Source: an uncultured Burkholderiales bacterium
GTDB lineage: Bacteria > Pseudomonadota > Gammaproteobacteria > Burkholderiales > Burkholderiaceae_C
Length of the DNA: 64,000 nucleotides
Direction: 5' to 3'
Assembly (NCBI GenBank): GCA_903832625.1
Contig: CAILCI010000021.1
Coordinates: forward strand, 1 to 64,000
The notes beneath the pieces are model-generated. The model saw only the letters and a program-made list of their open reading frames with translations, did no database searches and was not told where the DNA came from. The translations under genes and the position numbers were made by a program. Shown here one piece after another: positions 52,344-60,741 of this stretch (the stretch's first letter is position 1; every line of letters starts with the position of its first letter).

Positions 52344-53606
52344 TCAGACTCCGGGCATCTCCTCCCACTGCGTGGTGTAACTGGGTGACTTTCTTTCTTG
52401 CTTCATCTGCCACTGTTTATAAGCACCTTGCGTGGAGACTTTGACAGTGCCTCGCCCGAATCGTTTGTTCAACGCATCAAGCGCGTCCATGAGCCGCGTA
52501 TTGGTCGCTTGCGGAGGCTCCAACCAATCGTTTTGATAGCAGCCCAAAGGCGCAATCTCCCCCAACATAATGCCGGCTTTTTTGTACCCATAGCCGGCCC
52601 TGTACAACAGGTCTACCAAGTGATCGGCCCAGCGGTTAACGACCAGGCTGTCGTTCGTCGGCTGGGGCAGCGGCACGGTCATCGACGGGTTGTACTGCGG
52701 CATATCCTTTCTGAAGCGATTGGTGCGCAAGAAAATTTGCAGCAGCGAAGCATGCGAGCCTTGCAAACGTAATTTCGCGCAAGCAGTCGCCACAAAGGTG
52801 CTCATCGCATCTTTGAGCACGGCCACCTCCGTCACCGTTTGACCGAAAGATCTGCTGCAAATGATTTGCTTTTTGTCCGCCAACGCCTGCTGCAAGTCGA
52901 CGCATGCAATCCCTTGGAGCTCGCGCTGCGTCTTCTCAAGTACCACGCCGAAATCAGCCCTCAAAGTGGGCGAATGCGCAGCTCTTAAATCTTGCACCGT
53001 GTGAATGTTGTAATGCGCTAATCGCTCAGACAGCTTGCGCCCAATGCCCCAAACTTCACTCACCTCAATGGCACTGAGCAATTTGATTTGCTGTGCTGGA
53101 GTTAAGTCGTTGTAATTGAAAACACCTTTGGATTTGGGATGCTTTTTGGCAATGAAATTCGCCAACTTAGCCAAGGTCTTGGTAGGACCTATGCCCACAC
53201 ACACCGGAATGCCCGTCCATGCCATCACGCGCGAGCGCATGTCGTAGCTGAGCTTTTTGAGCTCAGGCATGCCCGTTAAATCGACAAAACATTCATCAAT
53301 TGAATAGACTTCGTGCCGTGGCGAATAGTCACTCAAAATGGACATCACGCGATTGGACATGTCGGCATACAAAGCATAGTTCGAGCTCAAGGCCAAAATA
53401 CCATGCGCTTGGGACAGCGCTTCGCATTCAAACCAAGGCTGCCCCATACGAATGCCCAAAGCCTTCGCCTCGTTAGAGCGTGAAACAACACAGCCATCGT
53501 TGTTGGACAAGACAACCAATGCAATCTTGGCTAAATCAGGCCGAAAAACACGCTCGCAACTGACATAAAAGTTGTTGCAATCGACCAAAGCAATTTGCGC
53601 CGTCAT
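52344..53606 (-). CDS. umuC: DNA polymerase V catalytic subunit (Y family)
   Basis: The 420-residue protein opens with the Y-family catalytic site [20 protein letters not shown] and has the second acidic motif [14 protein letters not shown], then helix-hairpin-helix motifs ([14 protein letters not shown]) and a little-finger domain. The C-terminus is the DUF4113 tail seen in UmuC/RumB. It performs error-prone translesion synthesis with UmuD'. It overlaps the preceding nuclease gene by four bases (ATGA) and is the last gene of an SOS-controlled operon. Confidence 0.94.
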   Translation of the reverse strand: MTAQIALVDCNNFYVSCERVFRPDLAKIALVVLSNNDGCVVSRSNEAKALGIRMGQPWFECEALSQAHGILALSSNYALYADMSNRVMSILSDYSPRHEVYSIDECFVDLTGMPELKKLSYDMRSRVMAWTGIPVCVGIGPTKTLAKLANFIAKKHPKSKGVFNYNDLTPAQQIKLLSAIEVSEVWGIGRKLSERLAHYNIHTVQDLRAAHSPTLRADFGVVLEKTQRELQGIACVDLQQALADKKQIICSRSFGQTVTEVAVLKDAMSTFVATACAKLRLQGSHASLLQIFLRTNRFRKDMPQYNPSMTVPLPQPTNDSLVVNRWADHLVDLLYRAGYGYKKAGIMLGEIAPLGCYQNDWLEPPQATNTRLMDALDALNKRFGRGTVKVSTQGAYKQWQMKQERKSPSYTTQWEEMPGV

Positions 53607-54451
53607 ACGTCAACGATTTGAATTTCCACAGTCTTGAGCATGATGGGTTTGACCAATATTTTGTAGCTGTCCAAATCAAAACCTTGGGTTTGAATCGGCC
53701 CCCATGCATCACTTGGATGCGCCTTAGAACACGCCGTTCCCAAATAGCCCCAGTTGTTCACTCGGTGACGTTGCACCCAATCGGCTGATCGCTCAACCAC
53801 CTCAATCGCGCCTTGAAAAGGCCAGACCTCGACTTGCGAATCCACCAACGCCGACAACAGCCGCTGGTCGTGCGCGCCCCTGTTTTCTTTGCCCACGCAA
53901 GCACCTAAGCACGTTTTGATCTGCCATCCAAAACACCCGCGCTGAGAGGCTCGCTCCAAGCCCAGCAACGACAGGCATAGCCTATGCTGTTGCGCCAACT
54001 CCCTGAGTTTTACGCCAGCAGCATGCGCAGAAGAAAACAAACCATACAAGCCCCGCGTGACGCCAAAGTTCACCTGCCGGCTGTCAACAACCTCAGGAAT
54101 CAACCCGTCCTCCGTGTGCGTCAATCTCAAAGAACACAGTGTTTTGATACGCCGCAGCCGTTGATTGAACAAAGGCATTTGCTCTTTGATCATGCGCGAC
54201 TCTAGCAACAAGGCGCCAATTTCCCCGGCTGTTTCAATGAAATCAATTCGGCGCGTCTGAGCCACCATAGCGGCCTCATCGGGCGCTCTGAGATGACTCA
54301 TGACACGGCTACGGATGTCAACGCTTTTACCAATGTAGAGCGGCAACTGACCTTGCCCTTTGAAAATATAAACCCCTGCCGTGCGCGGCAAAGCCGCAAG
54401 ACTGGCTGCATCTATCTGGTGCGCAAGCGCGTTAGCGAGAGGTCGCATCAT
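53603..54451 (-). CDS. cho: Cho-like GIY-YIG excinuclease (UvrC homologue)
   Basis: A 282-residue protein with an N-terminal GIY-YIG nuclease domain ([18 protein letters not shown], the arginine of [10 protein letters not shown], and the catalytic glutamate in [14 protein letters not shown]). This is followed by a UvrC-like cysteine region ([17 protein letters not shown]). Cho in E. coli is an SOS-induced enzyme that makes the 3' incision at bulky lesions in place of UvrC. The start may be any of GTG 54454, ATG 54451 or ATG 54448. It sits between umuD and umuC and is translationally coupled to umuC. Confidence 0.85.
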   Translation of the reverse strand: MMRPLANALAHQIDAASLAALPRTAGVYIFKGQGQLPLYIGKSVDIRSRVMSHLRAPDEAAMVAQTRRIDFIETAGEIGALLLESRMIKEQMPLFNQRLRRIKTLCSLRLTHTEDGLIPEVVDSRQVNFGVTRGLYGLFSSAHAAGVKLRELAQQHRLCLSLLGLERASQRGCFGWQIKTCLGACVGKENRGAHDQRLLSALVDSQVEVWPFQGAIEVVERSADWVQRHRVNNWGYLGTACSKAHPSDAWGPIQTQGFDLDSYKILVKPIMLKTVEIQIVDV

Positions 54452-54454
54452 CAC

Positions 54455-54895
54455 TCAGCACAGTTTGTGAATATTGTTGGTCACCACACCCCACACCAAA
54501 AAATCATCCTCTTCTTTGATGAGTCGCGGCGGATAAATCGGGTTCTCGGCCAGCAGCTTCACCACGCCACCTCGGCGATAAAGCCGCTTAACAGTGAACT
54601 CGTTGTTCAACTGCGCCACCACAATGTGGTTGTGTTTAGGATCCATGCTGCGATCGACCAACAGCACATCTCCCTCATAAATGCCCGCGCCAGTCATCGA
54701 ATCTCCCTTGACGCGAAAAATGTAAGTCGCAGCCTTGTTGCGAATTAACTGTTGATTCAAATCTATGCGCTCTTGCGCATGATCTGCCGCAGGCGAAGGA
54801 AAACCTGCCGACACCTGCCATCCACACACATCCAGCCAAAGCGCAACGGCGTCGACAGCGATGGGCTGATGAATTAAAAATGACTTTGCTTGCAT
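54455..54895 (-). CDS. umuD: UmuD, self-cleaving subunit of DNA polymerase V
   Basis: The 146-residue S24-family protein has the Cys24-Gly25 cleavage site at the same position as E. coli UmuD, and the serine/lysine dyad at Ser66 (GDSMTGAG) and Lys103 (FTVKRLYRR). RecA-stimulated cleavage at Cys-Gly would yield UmuD', the active partner of UmuC. The ATG at 54895 is used; the longer frame starts with a TTG inside the SOS box. No normal ribosome binding site is visible in the 11 bases between the LexA box and the ATG. Confidence 0.94.
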   Translation of the reverse strand: MQAKSFLIHQPIAVDAVALWLDVCGWQVSAGFPSPAADHAQERIDLNQQLIRNKAATYIFRVKGDSMTGAGIYEGDVLLVDRSMDPKHNHIVVAQLNNEFTVKRLYRRGGVVKLLAENPIYPPRLIKEEDDFLVWGVVTNNIHKLC

Positions 54896-54906
54896 AAAAG
54901 CAATAA

Positions 54907-54926
54907 TACTGTACAAAATGACAGTT
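54907..54926. promoter_or_regulatory. LexA (SOS) box of the umuD-cho-umuC operon
   Basis: The 20 bases TACTGTACAAAATGACAGTT contain CTGT-N8-ACAG, a perfect match to the proteobacterial LexA consensus core. The box ends 11 bases before the umuD start, so LexA bound here would block the operon. The rest of the 54927-55095 stretch is AT-rich without further recognisable structure. Confidence 0.9.
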
Positions 54927-55095
54927 ATTTTAGATGGTAGCTCTCGCCACCTTGTGCAACGCCAACGATGGCGAAAGGCCTTTGCTCAGACAATAAATCT
55001 TAATTGTGATTATTTATTATTAAAAAATACAGGTTTATTGATTAAAATGGTAATTTTGTAATGAATATTTCAAAACGCGGGTTTAGACTTCACCT

Positions 55096-55728
55096 ATGAA
55101 ATTCCCCAAATTCAAAATTTCACGACGAGCGCGAATGCTATTTTTCGGCTTGATGGGGGTGCTATTTCTGATCGTGAAAGAAAACAACTCCCGCTTTGCA
55201 CAAGCCAAGGTCATCAATGCGTATCTCTTGATCTTTGGTTTGTTGTTTTGTTCACTGATCTACACGCTGATAGATACAAGAAAACAACAGGCTAAAAAAG
55301 ATATCTCGACTGGCGTCAATATCAAAGGATTAAAAAATGACAAGAGACCTTCAAAATTAAGCTTTATTGAGACAAATCCTAACAAAATCAAAGAAAAACC
55401 TTACGTCAGGACATTATTTTTAGATAATACCAATGCATTCACCAGTGCAAGATACAAACGTTCACCCAAACAACCACGCAAACCTATGAATCAAGAGTTG
55501 ACACCCTTAGCGCGGAAAAGCTTGATCGGTGATCTACAAAAAAACACGATCGATGAGGTCATCTTGATTCGGATTTATGAAAGATTCTTCGATTGCACTG
55601 TTCAAATTGTGAATGGACACATTCACACCTACGAATGCAAATTTGACACACACACAGCAATTCTGGACTATTCAACGCTAAAGGACGACTTGCTCAAAGC
55701 GCTGCATGTCGAGCACCATCCGATTTAA
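55096..55728 (+). CDS. Membrane protein of unknown function
   Basis: A 210-residue protein with two N-terminal membrane segments (about 14-28, LFFGLMGVLFLIV, and 40-58, VINAYLLIFGLLFCSLIYTL). A lysine-rich linker (60-140) and a C-terminal region with ELTPLARKSLIGDLQ and IDEVILIRIYERFF follow. No family is recognised. The gene and its upstream region are clearly more AT-rich than the neighbours, a possible sign of transfer. Its TAA stop overlaps the stop of the convergent bactofilin gene, and it starts about 170 bases from the SOS box. The start lacks a clear ribosome binding site. Confidence 0.65.
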   Translation: MKFPKFKISRRARMLFFGLMGVLFLIVKENNSRFAQAKVINAYLLIFGLLFCSLIYTLIDTRKQQAKKDISTGVNIKGLKNDKRPSKLSFIETNPNKIKEKPYVRTLFLDNTNAFTSARYKRSPKQPRKPMNQELTPLARKSLIGDLQKNTIDEVILIRIYERFFDCTVQIVNGHIHTYECKFDTHTAILDYSTLKDDLLKALHVEHHPI

Positions 55729-56165
55729 CTGCTTTCCTGCGCTTTACGAATCACATTCTTCGCATCGATATTGCTTGACGAAGCTGCTGCGCTACTAGGA
55801 TTTTGAATCACCAATCCGAGCAACCGAGCCCCGTGCTCGACGGCAATTGAGCCATACGAAATATCGCCTTGAACCACTGAATCTTTGTGGAATTCAACTC
55901 GCTCGGCAGCATAAATATTGCCTTCTACCTTGCCCGCCACCATCACGCGATGTGCAGTGATGTCTCCCGAAACCTCGCCAGTCACACCAATGGCTACCGT
56001 GACCTTGTTGTCCTTTGTCGTTTCGATGTTACCCACCACTTTGCCATCGATACGCACGCTGTCCAAAAGAACCAGACGACCATAGATTTGCGTGGTTCTA
56101 CCCACAATGGTGTCAAACCGCTCTTGAGAGGGAGCCAGTGTTTTGTCTTTGAGTTTTTCGAACAT
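55725..56165 (-). CDS. Bactofilin family cytoskeletal protein
   Basis: The 146-residue protein has a central bactofilin beta-helix (about 20-125) built from repeats such as TQIYGRLVLLDSVRIDGKVV, VGNIETTKDNKV and GKVEGNIYAAERVEF, flanked by short disordered ends. Bactofilins polymerise without nucleotides and often recruit a LytM-type peptidase to shape the cell wall. The ATG at 56165 has AAGGAA 5 bases upstream. It lies 25 bases after the M23 peptidase gene, the typical pairing. Confidence 0.9.
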   Translation of the reverse strand: MFEKLKDKTLAPSQERFDTIVGRTTQIYGRLVLLDSVRIDGKVVGNIETTKDNKVTVAIGVTGEVSGDITAHRVMVAGKVEGNIYAAERVEFHKDSVVQGDISYGSIAVEHGARLLGLVIQNPSSAAASSSNIDAKNVIRKAQESS

Positions 56166-56190
56166 AGGTTTTCCTTGCATTATGCGCCCC

Positions 56191-57129
56191 TCAAGGAGTT
56201 GAGACGGCAGCTTGCTGAACCAAGACCTGCGTCGGGTTGATCACCCGATCACGGTAAATGACTTCGTAGTGCAAGTGCGGCCCCGTCGATCGACCCGTTG
56301 TTCCCAACAAGCCGAGCTGTTGACCCCGCGTCACCACCACACCCTGCTCCACCAAGCGTTTTTCCAGATGCGCATAGCGAGTGGTATAGCCCTCGATATG
56401 GGTCACCTCAATGACATTGCCGTAAGAGCCATCCCAACCTGAACGCGTGACCGTGCCACCGGCTGTCGCATACACAGGGCTACCCACACTGGCCACAAAA
56501 TCCAAGCCTTCGTGCATGGCCAATTGCCCAGTGAAAGGGTCATTGCGAATACCAAAACCACTCGTGATGTGAAAATCTTTGCCTAGAGGAAGTCCGGTGG
56601 GCAAAGCATTGAGCCAGTTGAGTTGGGTCGCCCATGTGTTGCTGAGATTTTTGATCGCATCTTTGGTTTGATAAAAATCATCAATCGCAAAATCTAAATC
56701 TTGGCTGAGCGCACCTGTGGCGTTGTTTTGCAGTCGAGGGGCAATCCAAGGCCCGCCTCGACCTTCATCTTTTTTGCTGATCTTGTCGCGCAAGTTGATC
56801 GGGGTCGCCATTTCCATGAAGCGATTTTTCAACAACTCGAGTTGTCGGATTTCTTGCACCGTTGCAGACAAGTTGTCACGCAATTTTTCCAAACGCTCAC
56901 GATAAATGGCTTCTAGCTTATGCTGCTCAGCCTCTGTTGTCACACCGCCTAGGCTTCTGGCTAAACTCGGACTGACCTCAATGGCAATGCGAAAGCCAAT
57001 GAAATGCAACAACACCCCAAAAAGGACCAAAAAAGTCGCAGTAACGCATGCACTAATCATGACCTTGCGCAACGTGATTGAAATTGTTTTGACTGAGGCG
57101 GTGGGCCCCGCTACCCACATCAACTGCAT
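56191..57129 (-). CDS. M23 (LytM) family peptidoglycan peptidase
   Basis: A 312-residue protein with one N-terminal membrane anchor (about 24-46), a coiled-coil stretch (about 65-105) and a C-terminal LytM domain (about 186-305). All zinc ligands are present: His206 and Asp210 (HEGLD), His254 (YAHLEK) and the HLH motif at 285-287. It should cleave peptide cross-links in the periplasm and is probably positioned by the bactofilin encoded next. CGGAG before the ATG at 57129 is preferred over a longer frame starting 27 codons upstream. Confidence 0.9.
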   Translation of the reverse strand: MQLMWVAGPTASVKTISITLRKVMISACVTATFLVLFGVLLHFIGFRIAIEVSPSLARSLGGVTTEAEQHKLEAIYRERLEKLRDNLSATVQEIRQLELLKNRFMEMATPINLRDKISKKDEGRGGPWIAPRLQNNATGALSQDLDFAIDDFYQTKDAIKNLSNTWATQLNWLNALPTGLPLGKDFHITSGFGIRNDPFTGQLAMHEGLDFVASVGSPVYATAGGTVTRSGWDGSYGNVIEVTHIEGYTTRYAHLEKRLVEQGVVVTRGQQLGLLGTTGRSTGPHLHYEVIYRDRVINPTQVLVQQAAVSTP

Positions 57130-57308
57130 AGAAGACTCCGAGCGTGAATTGTTAGACCCAAAAGTCCAACTCAAAAAAGACCATTGTATGGAGTTCAAAA
57201 ATTTGAGCAATACGCGATTTCACAATTGACTTTCTATTAAATCGTATTGACTACTTTATATTAAGCAAAAAGCCATCTTACAAAGAATATATATTTTATC
57301 AAAATAAA

Positions 57309-58061
57309 ATGAAAAAGAACCCTGAACTGCTTTGGCTCACACCGAACGATCCTCTGCCGACGCTGAACAAAGGCGTTGTGATCGAATTACCACTGGACGG
57401 TTTGATTGCTGCAGGTGGAGGCCTGAGCGTATTGCGCCTGCAAGAGGCCTATGGAAAAGGCATGTTTCCTTGGTTTAGCGAACGCCAACCCGTTTTGTGG
57501 TGGTCGCCCGATCCTCGCATGGTGCTGCAAACTGCCGATTTCAAGCTCCATCGCTCCCTTCGCAAAACCATTCAAAACTTTATTCTCAAGAAAAATCACG
57601 AAATTCGCTTTGATACCGCATTTGAATCTGTCATTGCCAACTGTTCACAGCAAGCTCGGCCGGGTCAAGATGGCACTTGGATCGTGCAAGAGATGCGGCA
57701 AGCCTATGTTGCGCTACACCGTGCGGGCGTTGCCCACAGCGTTGAGACTTGGATAGACGGTCAATTGGTGGGTGGACTGTACTGCGTCAACTTAGGTCGT
57801 TGTATTTTTGGTGAATCGATGTTCTCGCATCAAACCGATGCCTCAAAAATCGCTTTGGCAGCATTGGTAACATTTGCAAAATCACAACAAATGCCTTGGA
57901 TCGATTGCCAACAAAACACCAAGCATTTGGCATCACTGGGCGCAAAAGAAATGCCCAGAGATCAATTCATTGAGCTCGTGGCTTTGGGCTCGTCTCTCCC
58001 AAGCCCGCCATGGGAGTTTAGGCCGATATACTGGAAACACATACTGCCCTCCTCCACTTGA
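57309..58061 (+). CDS. aat: Leucyl/phenylalanyl-tRNA--protein transferase
   Basis: The 250-residue protein has the Aat family stretches GGGLSVLRLQEAYGKGMFPW, WWSPDPRMVL and HSVETWIDGQLVGGLYCVNL, followed by FGESMFSHQTDASKIAL and WIDCQQNTKHLASLGA. It adds Leu or Phe to proteins with N-terminal Arg, Lys or Met, creating substrates for ClpS-ClpAP. No strong ribosome binding site precedes the ATG in an AT-rich leader. It lies 3 bases before bpt. Confidence 0.95.
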   Translation: MKKNPELLWLTPNDPLPTLNKGVVIELPLDGLIAAGGGLSVLRLQEAYGKGMFPWFSERQPVLWWSPDPRMVLQTADFKLHRSLRKTIQNFILKKNHEIRFDTAFESVIANCSQQARPGQDGTWIVQEMRQAYVALHRAGVAHSVETWIDGQLVGGLYCVNLGRCIFGESMFSHQTDASKIALAALVTFAKSQQMPWIDCQQNTKHLASLGAKEMPRDQFIELVALGSSLPSPPWEFRPIYWKHILPSST

Positions 58062-58064
58062 GTC

Positions 58065-58802
58065 GTGACCCATCTCAAAGAGCTCCCTCTCCAAGCGCTC
58101 CAGTTCTATGCGACTGCGCCTTATGCGTGCAGCTATTTGGATGACAAACAAGCGCGCTCCCAAGTAGCAACGCCCAGCCACTTGATCCATAACGATATGT
58201 ATTCGAGCTTGGTGCAGCAAGGTTTTCGACGCAGTGGTTTGTTCACCTATCGGCCTTATTGCGACAAATGCCAAGCCTGCGTGGCGCTGCGCGTTGTCGC
58301 CGCTCGGTTTTCCCCCACGCGCAGCCAAAAGCGTGCGTGGAAGCAACACCAACATCTTCAAGCGCGGGTGCTCGAACTGAATTTCCAAATCGAACACTAC
58401 GAGCTGTATCAACGCTATCAAACTCTGCGCCACAGCGGCGGCGGCATGGACCAAGACAGCATCGAGCAATACACGCAATTTCTCTTGCAAAGCCGCGTCA
58501 ACTCCCGATTGGTCGAATTTCGAGAGCCCAGCACGGACTCACGCGGCTTAGGGCCCTTGAAAATGGTCTCGATTCTGGATGTGCTCAACGACGGTTTGTC
58601 CGCCGTTTACACCTTTTACGAGCCGGAGCCGGCCACCAGCTACGGCACTTACAACGTGTTGTGGCAAATCGAACAAGCCCGCCAACTCGGTTTGCCCTAC
58701 GCGTACCTCGGTTATTGGATAGAACAAAGCGACAAAATGAATTACAAAGCCAATTTCCAACCGAATGAACGATTGCGTCACGGGCAATGGTGCGAAATGT
58801 AA
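58065..58802 (+). CDS. bpt: Bacterial aminoacyl-tRNA--protein transferase Bpt
   Basis: The 245-residue protein resembles eukaryotic arginyl-transferase: [20 protein letters not shown] with the N-terminal Cys, [20 protein letters not shown] with the CxxC pair, FEPEP-like [13 protein letters not shown], and [20 protein letters not shown]. Bacterial Bpt transfers Leu to N-terminal Asp or Glu, complementing Aat in the N-end-rule pathway. The start is GTG. The two transferases form a tight pair, which is common in proteobacteria. Confidence 0.93.
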   Translation: MTHLKELPLQALQFYATAPYACSYLDDKQARSQVATPSHLIHNDMYSSLVQQGFRRSGLFTYRPYCDKCQACVALRVVAARFSPTRSQKRAWKQHQHLQARVLELNFQIEHYELYQRYQTLRHSGGGMDQDSIEQYTQFLLQSRVNSRLVEFREPSTDSRGLGPLKMVSILDVLNDGLSAVYTFYEPEPATSYGTYNVLWQIEQARQLGLPYAYLGYWIEQSDKMNYKANFQPNERLRHGQWCEM

Positions 58803-58824
58803 TTTCACCCTGTAAAATCTCCCT

Positions 58825-59604
58825 ATGCGCAAATCCAGTGTTCCAGCAACGCCCAGTATCCAAGTGATCGAGCGTATGTTCGCGCTCATTGATGTCTTGG
58901 CCTCGCGCGAAGATGCCATGTCGCTCAAAGAAATCAGCGAAAAAACAGGGCTGCATCTCTCCACCACCCACCGTATTTTGAATGACCTCACAGTCGGTCG
59001 TTTCGTGGATCGACCAGAAGCTGGCAGCTACCGACTGGGAATGCGCTTGCTGGAGTTGGGCAATTTGGTCAAAGATCGCCTCAATTTGCGCGATGTGTCT
59101 TTTGGCCCCATGCGTGAGCTGCACAAATTGATCCAGCAACCCATCAATTTGAGTGTGCGCCAAGGCGATGAAATTGTGTATGTCGAGCGCGCCTTCAGCG
59201 AGCGCTCCGGCATGCAAGTGGTGCGTGCCATTGGCGGGCGCGCGCCCTTGCACCTGACTTCGGTGGGCAAGTTGTTTTTAGCCACCGATGATCCGCAGCG
59301 GGTTCGCGCCTATGCCACGCGCACGGGCTTGAGTGGTCAAACCCGCAACAGCATCACGCAGTTGGCCGTGCTAGAGCGTGAACTGAGCAAGGTGCGTCAA
59401 TACGGCGTCGCCCGCGACAACGAAGAACTTGAGTTGGGCGTACGCTGTGTGGCCAGCGGCATTTACGACGACCAAGGCCGCTTGATTGCTGGTCTGTCCA
59501 TTTCAGCCCCCGCAGACCGCATGGACGAAAACTGGCTTGCCAAGCTGCAAGTGGCCAGCCAAAGCATTTCGCAGGCTTTGGGCTACAAAGTTCAAACCGC
59601 ATAA
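58825..59604 (+). CDS. IclR-family transcriptional regulator
   Basis: A 259-residue protein with an N-terminal IclR winged helix (about 10-70; MSLKEISEKTGLHLSTTHRI) and a C-terminal GAF-like effector domain (about 80-255), including VERAFSERSGMQVV, PLHLTSVGKLFLA and VRCVASGIYDDQGRLIAGLS. Members sense small aromatic or organic acids. It lies 22 bases after bpt and is followed by a strong terminator. No obvious target is adjacent, so its regulon is unknown. Confidence 0.9.
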   Translation: MRKSSVPATPSIQVIERMFALIDVLASREDAMSLKEISEKTGLHLSTTHRILNDLTVGRFVDRPEAGSYRLGMRLLELGNLVKDRLNLRDVSFGPMRELHKLIQQPINLSVRQGDEIVYVERAFSERSGMQVVRAIGGRAPLHLTSVGKLFLATDDPQRVRAYATRTGLSGQTRNSITQLAVLERELSKVRQYGVARDNEELELGVRCVASGIYDDQGRLIAGLSISAPADRMDENWLAKLQVASQSISQALGYKVQTA

Positions 59605-59633
59605 AAAAAGCCAGCTTCTTCGCTGGCTTTTTT
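59603..59633. terminator. Bidirectional rho-independent terminator between iclR gene and pbpG
   Basis: GCCAGC (59610-59615) pairs with GCTGGC (59622-59627) around a TTCTTC loop, with seven A residues before and six T residues after. It can stop transcription of the IclR gene on the plus strand and of the convergent peptidase gene on the minus strand. Confidence 0.9.
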
Positions 59634-59665
59634 GTGTTCGCCTTGTTAAAGGCGTTTGAAACGAA

Positions 59666-60628
59666 TCAGGTTTGTGGACGTGCAGCGTGGTTGTTTTCCA
59701 CCCAACGACGCACGCGCTCGGCATCTGCAATGCGACTGAGTTTGCCCGCTGAATCCAAAAACACCATGATGAGCTTGCGCCCAGCCACTTTGGCTTGCAT
59801 CACCAAACATTGACCGGCTTCAGAGATATAGCCTGTTTTTTGTAAGCCAATGTCCCAATTGGGATTTTTCACCAAACGGTTGGTGGTGCGATATTGCAAG
59901 GTGCGGTTGCCCACTTCCACCTCGTAGCTGGGTGAGGTAGACAACTCACGCAACAGCGCGTCGTTGTAGGCAAAGTTCACCAACGTGGCCAAGTCTTTGG
60001 CGCTGGATTGATTTTTGCTCGACAAGCCTGTGGGCTCCACATAACTCGTGTCATGCATGCCGAGTTGGTTGGCTTTGCCGTTCATCATCGCCACAAAGGC
60101 AGACAAGCCACCAGGAAAGGTTCTGCCCAAGGCATGGGCGGCGCGGTTTTCACTGGCCATCAAAGCCAAATGCAGCAACTCGCCTCGTGTCAAAGTAGTG
60201 CCAGGGCGCAGACGCGAGCTGCTGCCCTTTTCGGTGTCTACATCATCTTGCGTGATGGTGATGGATTCATCCATCGGCAGCTTGGCTTCGCTGATGAGCA
60301 AGCCCGTCATCAATTTGGTGATGGAAGCAATTGGTAAAACAGCTTGATCGTTTTTGCTCAACAAGACTTCATGGGTGTCTTGGTCGATCACGTAGGCTAC
60401 GCTGGATTTGAGCGCTAGCTCATCGGCGGTGGCATGTAGGCCAGCAACTTGTCCAAAAGATGGACGTGTTGGAACAACTCTCTCAACTTTGCGACGGTAG
60501 TGAGTTTTAACCACACTGGACTTCAGTTTGTAACTGGAAGTCTTTTGACTCTGTGCTGCGGCTTGCGTAGGCGTCACCAAAAAGGCACAACAAAAACTCA
60601 AAGCGGTCATCAGAAAGAATTGTTTCAA
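59666..60628 (-). CDS. pbpG: D-alanyl-D-alanine endopeptidase (PBP7-like)
   Basis: The 320-residue protein has a signal peptide (1-25, ending AAAQ) and an S11 peptidase domain. The active-site motifs are Ser102-Ile-Thr-Lys105 (IASITKLMTG), Ser160-Glu-Asn162 (MASENRAA) and KTG in IGLQKTGYIS near 267. It lacks the long C-terminal domain of PBP5, which fits PBP7-type endopeptidases that open peptidoglycan cross-links. D,D-carboxypeptidase activity is possible as well. It stands alone between two terminators. Confidence 0.9.
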   Translation of the reverse strand: MKQFFLMTALSFCCAFLVTPTQAAAQSQKTSSYKLKSSVVKTHYRRKVERVVPTRPSFGQVAGLHATADELALKSSVAYVIDQDTHEVLLSKNDQAVLPIASITKLMTGLLISEAKLPMDESITITQDDVDTEKGSSSRLRPGTTLTRGELLHLALMASENRAAHALGRTFPGGLSAFVAMMNGKANQLGMHDTSYVEPTGLSSKNQSSAKDLATLVNFAYNDALLRELSTSPSYEVEVGNRTLQYRTTNRLVKNPNWDIGLQKTGYISEAGQCLVMQAKVAGRKLIMVFLDSAGKLSRIADAERVRRWVENNHAARPQT

Positions 60629-60675
60629 AATTTTTTCCTTTTGCCTAAAACGAATATTCTATAAGTGTAACAAAT

Positions 60676-60710
60676 AAAAAACCATGCAAGATCAAAGACT
60701 TGCATGGTTT
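60676..60710 (-). terminator. Rho-independent terminator of leuA
   Basis: AAACCATGCAAG (60679-60690) pairs with CTTGCATGGTTT (60699-60710) in a 12-base perfect stem with an 8-base loop. On the minus strand it ends in a T-run and lies 32 bases after the leuA stop. Confidence 0.85.
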
Positions 60711-60741
60711 AGTTGATAAATACAACAAAGTGTCGTAAAGC

